In this document: in pieces, positions 35,336 through 44,281 of the stretch
Layout: each line of letters begins with the position of its first letter
Numbering within the stretch: position 1 is the stretch's first letter
DNA from: Silicimonas sp.
GTDB taxonomy: Bacteria; Pseudomonadota; Alphaproteobacteria; Rhodobacterales; Rhodobacteraceae
Reading direction: 5' to 3'
DNA length: 64,000 bases
NCBI GenBank assembly: GCA_022820365.1
Contig: JAJEFO010000077.1
Span: forward strand, 1 to 64,000
Position numbers and translations under genes: made by a program
The notes under the pieces: generated by a model
What the model was told of the DNA's origin: nothing
Databases searched by the model: none
The model's input: the letters and a program-made list of their open reading frames with translations, nothing else

Positions 35336-36682
35336 CTACCTGACGATCAGGTCATCGCCGATGGTCGCGGTCATCTGAGCCTCAACCTCGGCCACGGCCT
35401 CTTCAGGTGTCTGAACACCGGTCCAGGCAGCCTCAAGCCCGCGGAACATGGCTTCCGAGTAGGCCCCGTACTGCAGGTGGTTGGGCTGCGAATTGGCCGA
35501 GCCCAACAGACGCTCAGTCGCTTCGGCCGCCCAACGGTTGCCGCTGTAAAGTTCGATGCCGTCCTGCGCTTTGGCCACCGCAAGATGGTTGGACTGGATC
35601 GCGTGCAACGTGTTCAGACGAGGCTCTGTCGCGATGGCAACGAGTTGGGCTGCGACCTCTTCGATCCGCTCATCCTCCTGATCCATCACAAGGTAGACCA
35701 GCGGATGCGTGATCGTGTTTGCACGACCCCTGTCATTGCCTGCGGGGATCAACGAAAACTGGATCGTGTTCCAGAAATCATCGTTCCCTTCACGCGCGTA
35801 ACGGCCAAAGTGCCAGGTCCCTCCATGCCAGAAGGCGGCGCGACCGTTGGCAACCTCGTTATACCACTGGTTCCACTCGGTCCCAATGTGGTTTTGGCGG
35901 GTTACCCCTGCGGCCACGGCATCGACGAAGAACTGGTAGAATTCCGTCATCGCTGCCTTGTCGAGGACCAGCTTGCCGCTGTCCGGGTCGATCAACTCGC
36001 CACCGAAGGATTGGTAGAACTGCGCATAGTCGGGACCGTTGGAAACGCGAGGGTAAAAGCCATAGCCAGCCTCAACCAGCCCCATGTCGACCGCCTTCTT
36101 GGCGTCCTCCAGTACGTTTGCCAGCGTATATTCGCCGCTCGCGACCATGTCCGGCAGCGCGTCGATGAAGTCCTCGCTGTAACCAATCTGGCTGAGCGTT
36201 TCGCGCCAGAAGAAGAACGGCCGGGATTCAGCGTCCTGCGGAACACCCCACTGGGTGCCACCGGCGGAAGCGATCTCCATCAGGTTCGGGTAAACATTGC
36301 TCAGTGGCCAGGCGTCGAGGTCCACATAGTCCTCGACCGCAACGATATAGCCCGCCTGGCTCCACGGTGCGATGTCCAGATGCGAGGTGACGACGATGCT
36401 GGGCGCGGTTCCTGCCTCGGCACCCAGTGTCACGCCCTGCTTGAATTCGTCCCACCCGGAGAAATCACGGCGGCCGTCTACAGTGATGTTCAACTCTTCG
36501 CCCAGGATGGCTGCTTCGCGCTCCAGAATGTCAGCCGCCATCTCGATCGCCTCGATCCGATAGCTGTCGCTGTCATTCGATCCGCCGGCCCAGACCGTGA
36601 TGCTGATATCCTCGGCCATCGCCGGCATCGCCAGACCCATTAGGCACCCGGCCAGTGCTGTAGTGCGTGTCCATCGTCTCAT
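35336..36682 (-). CDS. Family 1 extracellular solute-binding protein
   Basis: This periplasmic binding protein has about 448 aa. A Sec signal peptide is clear: basic RRWTRTT, the hydrophobic stretch ALAGCLMGLAMPAMA, then AEDISITVWAGG as the mature start. It is the first gene of the operon, starting at ATG 36682 with a GGGGGG-rich ribosome binding site. Family features include AAFWHGGTWHFGRYAREG. The large ligand-binding fold matches carbohydrate or glycerol-phosphate ligands. With the tandem GDPD in the operon, a glycerophosphodiester ligand is the best guess. Confidence 0.9.
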   Translation of the reverse strand: MRRWTRTTALAGCLMGLAMPAMAEDISITVWAGGSNDSDSYRIEAIEMAADILEREAAILGEELNITVDGRRDFSGWDEFKQGVTLGAEAGTAPSIVVTSHLDIAPWSQAGYIVAVEDYVDLDAWPLSNVYPNLMEIASAGGTQWGVPQDAESRPFFFWRETLSQIGYSEDFIDALPDMVASGEYTLANVLEDAKKAVDMGLVEAGYGFYPRVSNGPDYAQFYQSFGGELIDPDSGKLVLDKAAMTEFYQFFVDAVAAGVTRQNHIGTEWNQWYNEVANGRAAFWHGGTWHFGRYAREGNDDFWNTIQFSLIPAGNDRGRANTITHPLVYLVMDQEDERIEEVAAQLVAIATEPRLNTLHAIQSNHLAVAKAQDGIELYSGNRWAAEATERLLGSANSQPNHLQYGAYSEAMFRGLEAAWTGVQTPEEAVAEVEAQMTATIGDDLIVR

Positions 36683-36707
36683 GAGAGCCCCCCTTTTCGT
36701 GGATTTG

Positions 36708-36721
36708 GTGCACGGTTGCAC
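36708..36721. promoter_or_regulatory. Operator-like dyad upstream of the binding-protein gene
   Basis: GTGCA-CGGT-TGCAC is a perfect 5-bp inverted repeat 25 nt before the start of the first gene of the operon. Size and position suit a LacI-family repressor site for the regulator encoded in the same operon. Not experimentally supported. Confidence 0.45.
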
Positions 36722-36744
36722 ACGTGTTCAACAGGATGGCAGAT

Positions 36745-37320
36745 TCACCTTGATCTGTGAAGACGGTTCGTTCCCGGCGACAAGAGATCTGGATTTCCTT
36801 GCCGCCGAGTGCCGGTTTCATTTTGGATAAACTCTTCGTAAGCGATTGGAATTTCTATATTAAATCTACTACAGAGCAATCGCACATCATGCCAGTCATT
36901 CTCGTCGACATCGTATCCGGTGTGAAACGAAACCAGCCATTCCGGCGGAACACAGCGAATCATTTCCCCCAGGATCAGCCCTTCCCCGGTCAGATGTTGA
37001 GCCTCGTAGGAGACACCACCCGCGTTCGTTCCGTCGCAGTTCAGAATATAGGAATGCACATCGATGATCCGGCCTATGTCATCCTCCAGCACGAAGTTGT
37101 GTTCCCAACTGTCAGAGCGATCGACGATCCGCATACCATCTGCCGCAAGCAGCGCCATGAGCCGCGGCACTTGATCGGCAGGCAGGGCAATGTCCAGGTC
37201 GTTGTGCTGCCGCGTCTGGCAACCAAGCAACGCGTCAACCGCCCAGCCGCCATCGATGCAAATGTTCAGACCCTCCGCGCACGCAGAACGCCAGAAAAGG
37301 ACAACAGATGCTGCGTCCAT
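36745..37320 (-). CDS. LinA/ANT-like nucleotidyltransferase
   Basis: This 191-residue protein has the small nucleotidyltransferase motif DGGWAVDALLGCQTR followed by HNDLDIALP, with the two Asp residues that bind magnesium. The pattern matches the lincosamide (LinA) and ANT(2'')-type aminoglycoside nucleotidyltransferase group. C-terminal to it are WEHNFVLEDDIGRIIDVHSY and DENDWHDVRLLCSRFNI. Length is normal. It is flanked by an integrase remnant, so it may be acquired. Whether it modifies an antibiotic is unknown; many relatives are not tested resistance genes. Confidence 0.72.
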   Translation of the reverse strand: MDAASVVLFWRSACAEGLNICIDGGWAVDALLGCQTRQHNDLDIALPADQVPRLMALLAADGMRIVDRSDSWEHNFVLEDDIGRIIDVHSYILNCDGTNAGGVSYEAQHLTGEGLILGEMIRCVPPEWLVSFHTGYDVDENDWHDVRLLCSRFNIEIPIAYEEFIQNETGTRRQGNPDLLSPGTNRLHRSR

Positions 37321-37614
37321 GCATGGTCCTCAGGCTGCAAGACGGGCGCCGTTGCCAGTCCCTCCTCAAGAGCATAGGCGATCTTCACCTCCAGCCAAAT
37401 CCAAATCGGTTGTTTCCCTCGCGACATAGAATTGGCAGCCCTAGCCCGGATCGCTCTCTCTCTTGAGCAAAAAACATCCCTACGCCATTGATTCCGCGCC
37501 ACTTTCCGAATCCGGGTCGTCGACCGTCCCGACCGGCCCTGAGTTCACATGCCCGACGCCGCGACGGCAAGCGTCCATTTTGCTTTCGTGACAGCGCCGC
37601 CGCTGCGCGGCGGC
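37321..37614. other. Intergenic region with GC-rich hairpin
   Basis: No convincing gene. A perfect 10-bp inverted repeat, GCGCCGCCGC-TGC-GCGGCGGCGC, spans 37594-37616. It has no T-run, so it is not a classical terminator. It lies at the 3' end of the integrase remnant and could be part of a former mobile-element end. Confidence 0.5.
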
Positions 37615-37930
37615 GCGTGCTCATAAGAATCCCCAAGGGTAGCGTTCACGGCGTTGACATCCCGGTCATCGAGTCAGAGCGCCTCGCCGATCCGGAGGCC
37701 GGTCACCGCGATCAGGCCATAGAAGGTCGAGCAGGTCGCACCACGCAATCCCGACCGCGAGGGCAGTGCTGCTGTAGTGATCACGATCTGCTCGATCTCC
37801 GTCTCGCTGTAGATCCATGGTCGTGGGCGTATGCCGCGCCTTGGGTTCAATCCCTTGGGCGGGACTTCGTGACGGTCGACGATCCATCCCGGTTTGACTT
37901 GCCGCAATGCGCCAAAGTAGGGTTTGAAAG
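37615..37930 (-). pseudogene. Tyrosine recombinase/integrase remnant
   Basis: Reading leftwards, the frame gives VPPKGLNPRRGIRPRPWIYS and then LRGATCSTFYGLIAVTGLRI followed by GEAL. This is the junction between the N-terminal and catalytic domains of a tyrosine recombinase, and the Arg in TGLRIGEAL is the first catalytic Arg. A TGA at 37674-37676 interrupts the frame immediately after, but the family pattern continues past it as LDDRDVNAVNATL before losing similarity. No start codon or C-terminal His-X-X-Arg/Tyr region is found. It is a dead fragment of a mobile element. Confidence 0.7.
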
Positions 37931-38050
37931 CGTCTACACGGACTTTGCTGGACTGCCTATGCGCAACATCACCTTCAAAGACATTCCTCCTGCGGGCGAT
38001 TCGAACGAAGTGCGCGGCTCCGACCCACCGTTCTGCGGACGAGACGGGTA

Positions 38051-40498
38051 GTGATCGTGACAGGGATCAAGGCGCGAGTGGAGAAGTGGTTCGAAGCATC
38101 GGCGGCCTATCTCTGCCAAAAGAAAGTCCCTGCAATCATCGTCGTGCTGCTTGCCACGGCTGCTGCCGCGACGGGGCTGCGCAACCTCGTCATCGACACA
38201 TCGACCGAGTCTTTTCTCCGGACCGGGGATCCCGTTTTGGAACGATACGAAGAGTTTCGGGACCAATTCGGCCGCGACGACGTGATCATCGTGTCCGTCG
38301 CGGCGGATGAACTGTTCACCTTGGAGTCCCTGACCGGATTGAAGGAACTGCATGACTCCCTCGCCTCCGGAGTTCCCAACCTTGCCAGCATCACCTCCAT
38401 GATCAACGCGCGCAACACAAGAGGGGAAAGCGACCGTCTGATTGTCGAGGATCTCCTGCATTCCTGGCCGGAATCCGAGCAGGATCTTGCGGCACTTCGG
38501 TCCCGGGTCCTGGCAAATCCACTGTACCGCAACCTGCTGATCTCGCCCGATGGCACGGTGACCACGATCGTGCTCGAACTGGCGAGATACACCGAACTCG
38601 AGGAACAGTCGGTCGACGACGCGCTTGCCCTGTTCGACGAATCTTCCCTGGACGCGGGTCCTCGCGAGCACCTGAGCGAAGAAGAGATCCAAGAGGTGAT
38701 CGAAGCCGTCGGCGAAATCGTGGCAGAGCATCGGCGCGACGGGTTCGTCCTGCATGCCGCAGGAACCCCGGCGGTCATGGAATCCCTGAAGTCAGCGCTT
38801 CAGCAAGATATTGGGCGCTCCGTGCTGCTGGCGGTCACGGTCATTGCGCTCCTCCTGTTCGCAATGTTCCGCTCCGTTGCGGCCGTGATGCTGCCTCTGG
38901 GCGTGGTGGTGCTGGCGTTGCTGAGCACGCTCGGACTCATGGGCCACCTCGGCACCCCCGTGACATTGCCGATCGTCATTCTTCCGTCCTTCCTGCTCGC
39001 CGTGGGCGTCGGAGCGGCAGTTCACCTGCTGGCCATCCATTACAGGAACATCCGCGCGGGGCATGACCGGGAGCGGGCGATCATCGCCGCAGTCGGCCAT
39101 GCCGGCCTTCCGGTCCTCCTGACCAGCCTGACCACCGCCGCCGGCCTGGGTTCCTTCGCCGTGGCCGACGTCGCCCCGATCGCCGACCTGGGCCGATATT
39201 CCGCCATCGGCGTCCTGATTGCGCTCGTCTACACCCTGATCCTGCTGCCGGCAGGGCTTGCACTGATCCCGTCGTGGGTCATGCAGCCCGTGGCATCGGT
39301 CGACAGGGCGTCGGCCATGACGGACAGGGTGCTGGCCGCATTCGCCAGGTTTGGCGTTCGCAACGCCGTGCCGATCGTCTGCGCGTTCGCGGTCGCGGCG
39401 GCAATCGCCTTCGGGCTCGCGGCGCAACTGCGCTTTTCGCACGACGTCCTTTCCTGGCTGCCCGATGACTGGCCGGTGCACCAGTCAACCCGCGCCATAG
39501 ATCGCGATCTCGGAGGCACGGTGTCGCTCGAGGTCGTGTTGGACACGGGAACCGAAAACGGTCTGCATGACCGGGACACGCTGCTCAAGCTCGACGCGCT
39601 CAAACGGGACATCGAGGCGGACTCGGCAGGTCCCACAAAGGTGGGGGCCATCCTGTCAGTGGCCGATTTGCTGAAGGAAATTCACCAGGCACTGAACGAG
39701 AACCGTGCGGAATTTCATCGCATCCCCGAAAATCCCGCGCTGATCCCACAGGAATTCCTGCTCTTCGAGAATTCCGGCTCGGACGACCTCGAAGATCTCG
39801 TCGACTTCCAGTTCAGCCGCGCACGCTTCAGCATGCGCGTACCCTGGCGGGACACCTTGACCTACCCGCCGTTCATCCGGGACGTGGAGGCGCGATTTGC
39901 GGACGCTTTCGGAAATTCCGCCGACGTGACCCTAACCGGCATCATGAGCCTGCTGAGCAGAACCCTTGAAAACACGATCCGCTCTGCAGCCCGCAGCTAT
40001 CTCATTGCCGGGGTAGTGATCACGCTGATGATGATCGCGCTCATAGGGCGCATCGGCACCGGGCTGATAAGCATGCTTCCCAACTTCACCCCCATTCTCC
40101 TCACGCTCGCACTGATGCAGATTGCCGGGATTCCCCTGAATCTATTTACCATGCTGGTCGGCTCGATCGCCATCGGCCTTGCCGTGGATGACACGGTCCA
40201 CTTCATGCATCATTTTCACAGGTATCTTGAGCGCACCGGTTCCGTAGAGGCCGCCGTGCACGAGACTTTGCAAACCTCAGGCCGCGCAATGCTTCTGACA
40301 TCCGCCGTGCTGACGGCTGGCTTCTTCATCTTCTGTCTTGCTGACATGAGGAACCTAGTCGATTTCGGGTTCCTGACCGGCATCACCATCGTCACCGCCC
40401 TGGCCGCGGACTTCGTTCTTGCGCCGGCATTGATGGCACTCCGCTATCGCAGGCTGCTGAGGCCGGACGCAGCCGTACAACGGGGAGAATCCGAATGA
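38051..40498 (+). CDS. MMPL/RND-family exporter
   Basis: This 815-residue inner-membrane protein is an RND/MMPL transporter. Helix 1 (PAIIVVLLATAAAATGL) is followed by a periplasmic domain (about residues 50-245). Then a block of helices begins SVLLAVTVIALLLFAMFRSV. The second half repeats this, with a soluble stretch about 440-640 and helices from YLIAGVVITLMMIALIGRIG. Acidic residues for proton coupling are plausible in GLAVDDTVHFMHHFHRYLE, the usual MMPL motif. The start is GTG 38051. It overlaps the LolA-like gene by 4 nt. It probably moves a lipid or other hydrophobic molecule towards the outer membrane. Confidence 0.9.
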   Translation: MIVTGIKARVEKWFEASAAYLCQKKVPAIIVVLLATAAAATGLRNLVIDTSTESFLRTGDPVLERYEEFRDQFGRDDVIIVSVAADELFTLESLTGLKELHDSLASGVPNLASITSMINARNTRGESDRLIVEDLLHSWPESEQDLAALRSRVLANPLYRNLLISPDGTVTTIVLELARYTELEEQSVDDALALFDESSLDAGPREHLSEEEIQEVIEAVGEIVAEHRRDGFVLHAAGTPAVMESLKSALQQDIGRSVLLAVTVIALLLFAMFRSVAAVMLPLGVVVLALLSTLGLMGHLGTPVTLPIVILPSFLLAVGVGAAVHLLAIHYRNIRAGHDRERAIIAAVGHAGLPVLLTSLTTAAGLGSFAVADVAPIADLGRYSAIGVLIALVYTLILLPAGLALIPSWVMQPVASVDRASAMTDRVLAAFARFGVRNAVPIVCAFAVAAAIAFGLAAQLRFSHDVLSWLPDDWPVHQSTRAIDRDLGGTVSLEVVLDTGTENGLHDRDTLLKLDALKRDIEADSAGPTKVGAILSVADLLKEIHQALNENRAEFHRIPENPALIPQEFLLFENSGSDDLEDLVDFQFSRARFSMRVPWRDTLTYPPFIRDVEARFADAFGNSADVTLTGIMSLLSRTLENTIRSAARSYLIAGVVITLMMIALIGRIGTGLISMLPNFTPILLTLALMQIAGIPLNLFTMLVGSIAIGLAVDDTVHFMHHFHRYLERTGSVEAAVHETLQTSGRAMLLTSAVLTAGFFIFCLADMRNLVDFGFLTGITIVTALAADFVLAPALMALRYRRLLRPDAAVQRGESE

Positions 40499-41292
40499 AG
40501 AGAGCCCTATCTGTCCTGATCGCCTGCATGTTCCTGTCAATTTCAGGGGCGCTGGCAGCCGACGATCAGGCCTTGGAGATCATGCGGCAGGTCGATGCCG
40601 TAGATGATGGCGACAATCGCACGGCCCGCATGTCCATGACGCTGATCGACCGTGACGGAAGCACAAGAACGCGCCGGCTTCAGACATTCTTGAAGGATCG
40701 GGGCCGGGATACCCTCAACCTGATGTTCTTTCTTTCGCCCGCAAATGTACGCAACACGGGATTCCTGACCCACGATTTTCGCGACCCGGACCGGGACGAC
40801 GACCAATGGCTCTATCTGCCGGAGTTGCGAAAGACAAAGCGGATCGCCGGATCCAGCAAGTCACAGTCATTCATGGGCACCGATTTCTCCTTTGCGGACA
40901 TGACCCGGCGCGTGACGGAGGAATGGAACTACAGGCTTCTGGGCGAACGAGACGTGCGCGGCGAGTTGGCCTGGCTCATCGAGGCAACGCCGGCGTCGGC
41001 AGCGGTCAGGGAGCGCTACGGCTATGCGAAGTCGGTGATGTTTGTCCGCAAGGACATCGACGTGGTGGTTCGGGCAGTCCACTGGCTGACGAAGGGCGGA
41101 CAGTTGAAATACCTGGACATCACGGAGCTGGAGCGCATCGACGGCATCTGGACGCGCATCGAACTCGACATGCGCACCGTGAGGAACGAGAAGACGCAGC
41201 ATCGCACCGTGCTGCGCTTCGAAGACGTCCGCTACAACCAGGACCTGGACGAGGATCTCTTCACCTTGCGGCAGCTCGAAAGGGGTCTTTGA
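40495..41292 (+). CDS. Outer-membrane lipoprotein-sorting (LolA-like) periplasmic protein
   Basis: This 265-residue exported protein has a clear signal peptide (MKRALSVLIACMFLSISGALA, cut before ADDQ). The mature part looks like the LolA-fold proteins that travel with RND transporters: MSMTLIDRDGSTRTRRL, DTLNLMFFLSPANVRNTGF, LYLPELRKTKRIAGSSKSQS and FSFADMTRR. Such proteins may carry lipids across the periplasm. It is coupled to the RND gene upstream (ATGA) and lies 8 nt before the barrel gene. Confidence 0.88.
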   Translation: MKRALSVLIACMFLSISGALAADDQALEIMRQVDAVDDGDNRTARMSMTLIDRDGSTRTRRLQTFLKDRGRDTLNLMFFLSPANVRNTGFLTHDFRDPDRDDDQWLYLPELRKTKRIAGSSKSQSFMGTDFSFADMTRRVTEEWNYRLLGERDVRGELAWLIEATPASAAVRERYGYAKSVMFVRKDIDVVVRAVHWLTKGGQLKYLDITELERIDGIWTRIELDMRTVRNEKTQHRTVLRFEDVRYNQDLDEDLFTLRQLERGL

Positions 41293-41300
41293 ACTTTGTC

Positions 41301-42716
41301 ATGACACTTCGGGCCGTCCTTGTCATGATCCTTACAGCTGGCCCTGTCTCCGCGCAGGGTGAACTCGACCGCATCCTTGAAGGCTTCGGAGATGCGCCGA
41401 CGTTTCAGCCACGAGATGACATCCAGACTGTTCTGGAGGGCTTCGACACCGATACCGACGCGGCGTCGGGGCAGCCGCCCCTGCCCGAAATGCCGCCCGC
41501 CCGGCTTCGGTTCGGAGGGCGGCTCAGCCAGCGGTTCGTGCTCAATGTCGCCCATGATGCCCCGCCGCCGTCCGGCGTTGATCATCGCGGCCTGTCCTCG
41601 ATGCAGTCGCGGCTGGATCTCGAAGCGGACGTCCGGCTCGGAACCGCTTGGAAGGCCCGCGTCGAAGGCCATCTCTGGCTCGATCCGGCGGCCAACGGGA
41701 CATTCGACGGGAGAGACCGTCCTCCAGAATTCTCCGACGCTTACGGACGCGAGGCGGAAATCGACGAGTTCTTCCTGCAGGGGCCGGCTTCGGAGCAATT
41801 CGACCTCACGTTCGGACGTCAAATCCTGGCTTGGGGCAGGTCGGATCTCTTTCGTGCGGCGGACGTGCTCAATCCCGTCGACAACCGGCTGCCCGGCCTG
41901 GCCGACATCAAGGACCATCGGTTGCCGGTCACGGCGCTTCGGCTGGACCACTACGCGGATCCCTGGTCTATCAGCATGATCGCCATTCCCGAGCGCCGCT
42001 TTGACAAGCTTCCCGTTCCCGGCAGCGACTTCTTCGTCGGAACGGGATCGCTGCCGCCACGCGCATCGCCGGACGACGCGTTCGGTGCGCCTGAACTGGC
42101 ATTGGCGCTGAACGGCACGTTTCCAGGTTGGGACATTTCCCTTTACGCCGCACGCATGTTCGACGACCGTCCGCACCTCGCGGCAACGACTTCCGGAGAG
42201 CCGCAGCTGCACCACAACCGGATCACGATGGCCGGAGCGGCCGGAAATCTCGTGCGCGGCAGCTGGCTCATCAAGGCGGAAGCGGCGTTGTTCACCGGGC
42301 TCCGCTTTTCCGGTGCGAGCACGCAGAAATTTTCGCGCCTGACAGCGCTGGCAGGTGTCGAGTTTTCAGGAATTGCGGATACCGACATCGCCTTGGAAGC
42401 CCGGATTCACCACATTCCTGACTTTGACGACCGCCTTGCGTCAATGCCCGACGACCGTCGGCGCAACGAACCGGCAACCGGTCTCCGAATCCAGCGATCT
42501 TTCCTGAACGATACGCTTGACGCCACGTTCCTTGCGCTGACCTTCGGAGCAACCGGCGAACTCGGCGCCGTCCGCAGGCTTCAGTTCGACTACGCCTGGA
42601 GCGATGTGCTTCAGTTGTCGACCGGACTGGTCGCCTACCAGTCGGGTGAACAGACGCCATTTCGCGGAATCGGGAACAATGATCGGCTGTTTGTCACGCT
42701 CAATTTTCATTTCTGA
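41301..42716 (+). CDS. DUF1302-like outer-membrane beta-barrel
   Basis: This is a protein of about 471 aa with a short signal peptide (MTLRAVLVMILTAGPVSA) and a pattern of alternating strands, ending in LFVTLNFHF with a C-terminal Phe typical of outer-membrane barrels. Internal marks include the QILAWGRSDLFRAADVLNPV turn seen in DUF1302-type proteins. The start is ATG 41301. With the RND and LolA-like genes it makes a complete inner membrane-periplasm-outer membrane set, which is the main reason to treat the three as one system. Substrate unknown. Confidence 0.75.
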   Translation: MTLRAVLVMILTAGPVSAQGELDRILEGFGDAPTFQPRDDIQTVLEGFDTDTDAASGQPPLPEMPPARLRFGGRLSQRFVLNVAHDAPPPSGVDHRGLSSMQSRLDLEADVRLGTAWKARVEGHLWLDPAANGTFDGRDRPPEFSDAYGREAEIDEFFLQGPASEQFDLTFGRQILAWGRSDLFRAADVLNPVDNRLPGLADIKDHRLPVTALRLDHYADPWSISMIAIPERRFDKLPVPGSDFFVGTGSLPPRASPDDAFGAPELALALNGTFPGWDISLYAARMFDDRPHLAATTSGEPQLHHNRITMAGAAGNLVRGSWLIKAEAALFTGLRFSGASTQKFSRLTALAGVEFSGIADTDIALEARIHHIPDFDDRLASMPDDRRRNEPATGLRIQRSFLNDTLDATFLALTFGATGELGAVRRLQFDYAWSDVLQLSTGLVAYQSGEQTPFRGIGNNDRLFVTLNFHF

Positions 42717-42725
42717 CTTGTACCA

Positions 42726-44072
42726 GTGAATGGTAGGGTCGACTTGATGAACGCTATTATCCAGAGCCTGAATCTTCCAGAATTCCGCGCCGGCCTCGAA
42801 GAGTGGTTCGTCACCGACGTGCTGTCGGCCGATAACGCGGCCCAGGCGGGGCTGATCCTGCTGGCGCTGCTGCTCGGCCGAATGCTGGGCCCGAGGCTGC
42901 GCCGCGCCATCGATGCGGCATCAAGGATCCAAACGCGGCATGCCGAGTTGCATGGCTTCGTCGATCGTCTCTCTGCACTGTCTACCCCGATCGTCGTCCT
43001 CGTGTTCCTGTGGATTGCCGTCGAGGCAGGAGCGCAATCGCAATTGTTCGGCTATCGCCTCACTCAGATCGCGGCGAGCCTTGCCGGCGCCTGGGTGGCG
43101 ATCCGGCTGGTTTCGGGGTTCATCAGCAACGATCTCGTAGCCCGGCTGGTTGCGTGGATCGCATGGATTTTCGCCGCGCTGGTCGCCTTGGGGCTGTTTG
43201 AGGTGACGATCACTTTGCTCGACGGCATCGGGATGACCTTTGGGCAGGTTAGAATTTCGCTGCTCGCCATAGCGAAAGGCACCTTGGCCCTAGGGGTTCT
43301 GCTGTGGATGGTGCTGGTGCTTTCCAACCTTCTCGAGAGGCAGATCAAGCGGTCGGAGAATCTCACGCCGACGGTCCAGGTGCTGGTTTCCAAGATCGTC
43401 AAGATCGTGCTCGTGACCTTTGCGTTCCTGGTCGCCATCGGCAGCCTGGGAATCGACCTCACGGCGCTCACTGTGTTCGGCGGCGCACTCGGCATCGGCG
43501 TTGGGATCGGCCTGCAGAAGATCGTGTCCAACCTGATCAGCGGCCTCCTGCTGCTGATGGACAAGTCGATCAAGCCGAATGACGTCATTGCGGTTGGCAA
43601 CACCTACGGCTGGGTCGCTTCGCTTGGTGCGCGCTACGCGGCGGTCCGGACACGCGACGGCGTCGAGTATCTCATTCCGAACGAAGAGCTGATCACTCAG
43701 CGTGTCGAGAACTGGTCGCACAGCGACAAGGCGGTGCGGCTCTGCATCCCGGTCGGAATTTCGTATTCCTGCGATGTGCGGCTCGCGATGGACCTTTGCC
43801 GCAAAGCGTCGGAGAAGGTCGAGCGGGTATTGGAAGACCCGCCACCCCGATGCCTGCTGAGGGGTTTCGGAGAGAGCGCGATTGACCTCGAGATCCGCAT
43901 CTGGATCAATGATCCGGCCAGGGGCCGTGCCAACGTCATCAGCGAAGTGCTGCTGCAGGTCTGGGACCTGTTCCGCGAGCACGGCATCCAGGTCCCCTTC
44001 CCGCAGCGCGACCTGCATTTGAAATCGAGCAGCATTCACCTGTCGTCCGAGATTTCCGAACAGCCTCCGTGA
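42726..44072 (+). CDS. MscS-family mechanosensitive ion channel
   Basis: This is a 448-residue MscS-like channel (441 aa if ATG 42747 is used instead of GTG 42726). Several N-terminal helices precede the pore helix block, which reads LTALTVFGGALGIGVGIGLQ and KIVSNLISGLLLLMDKSI. The cytoplasmic beta domain follows with KPNDVIAVGNTYGWVASLGA and IPNEELITQRVENWS. The pore motif with its Gly/Ala pattern is complete. It opens when membrane tension rises. It follows the envelope module closely, but its own function does not require it. Confidence 0.9.
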   Translation: MNGRVDLMNAIIQSLNLPEFRAGLEEWFVTDVLSADNAAQAGLILLALLLGRMLGPRLRRAIDAASRIQTRHAELHGFVDRLSALSTPIVVLVFLWIAVEAGAQSQLFGYRLTQIAASLAGAWVAIRLVSGFISNDLVARLVAWIAWIFAALVALGLFEVTITLLDGIGMTFGQVRISLLAIAKGTLALGVLLWMVLVLSNLLERQIKRSENLTPTVQVLVSKIVKIVLVTFAFLVAIGSLGIDLTALTVFGGALGIGVGIGLQKIVSNLISGLLLLMDKSIKPNDVIAVGNTYGWVASLGARYAAVRTRDGVEYLIPNEELITQRVENWSHSDKAVRLCIPVGISYSCDVRLAMDLCRKASEKVERVLEDPPPRCLLRGFGESAIDLEIRIWINDPARGRANVISEVLLQVWDLFREHGIQVPFPQRDLHLKSSSIHLSSEISEQPP

Positions 44073-44281
44073 GTGCGGCGGTTCCGAGGGTTCGGACAGC
44101 GACCTGCCGCAGCATCGCGTCTCTTGGCGACCGGTTTGCCATGCCGCAACGCCGCGCAGCCTTGACGCTACGACGGGATATCGGGGCTGCAGTGCCGGGG
44201 GCCGATCCTGTAAGAGAGCCGCAGGCAAGGTGCGGCATCCTTGGCGGGGTCGTGCCGGTAGAGAGAGCGAGGGAACGGGAA

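Noticed and set aside
37385-37636. 83-codon minus-strand frame near the integrase remnant
   Set aside because: Arg-rich translation with no domain or good start; it crosses the hairpin.
40806-41300. N-terminal extension of the DUF1302-like barrel inside the LolA-like gene
   Set aside because: It overlaps the LolA-like protein in another frame and removes the signal peptide; ATG 41301 gives a normal exported barrel.
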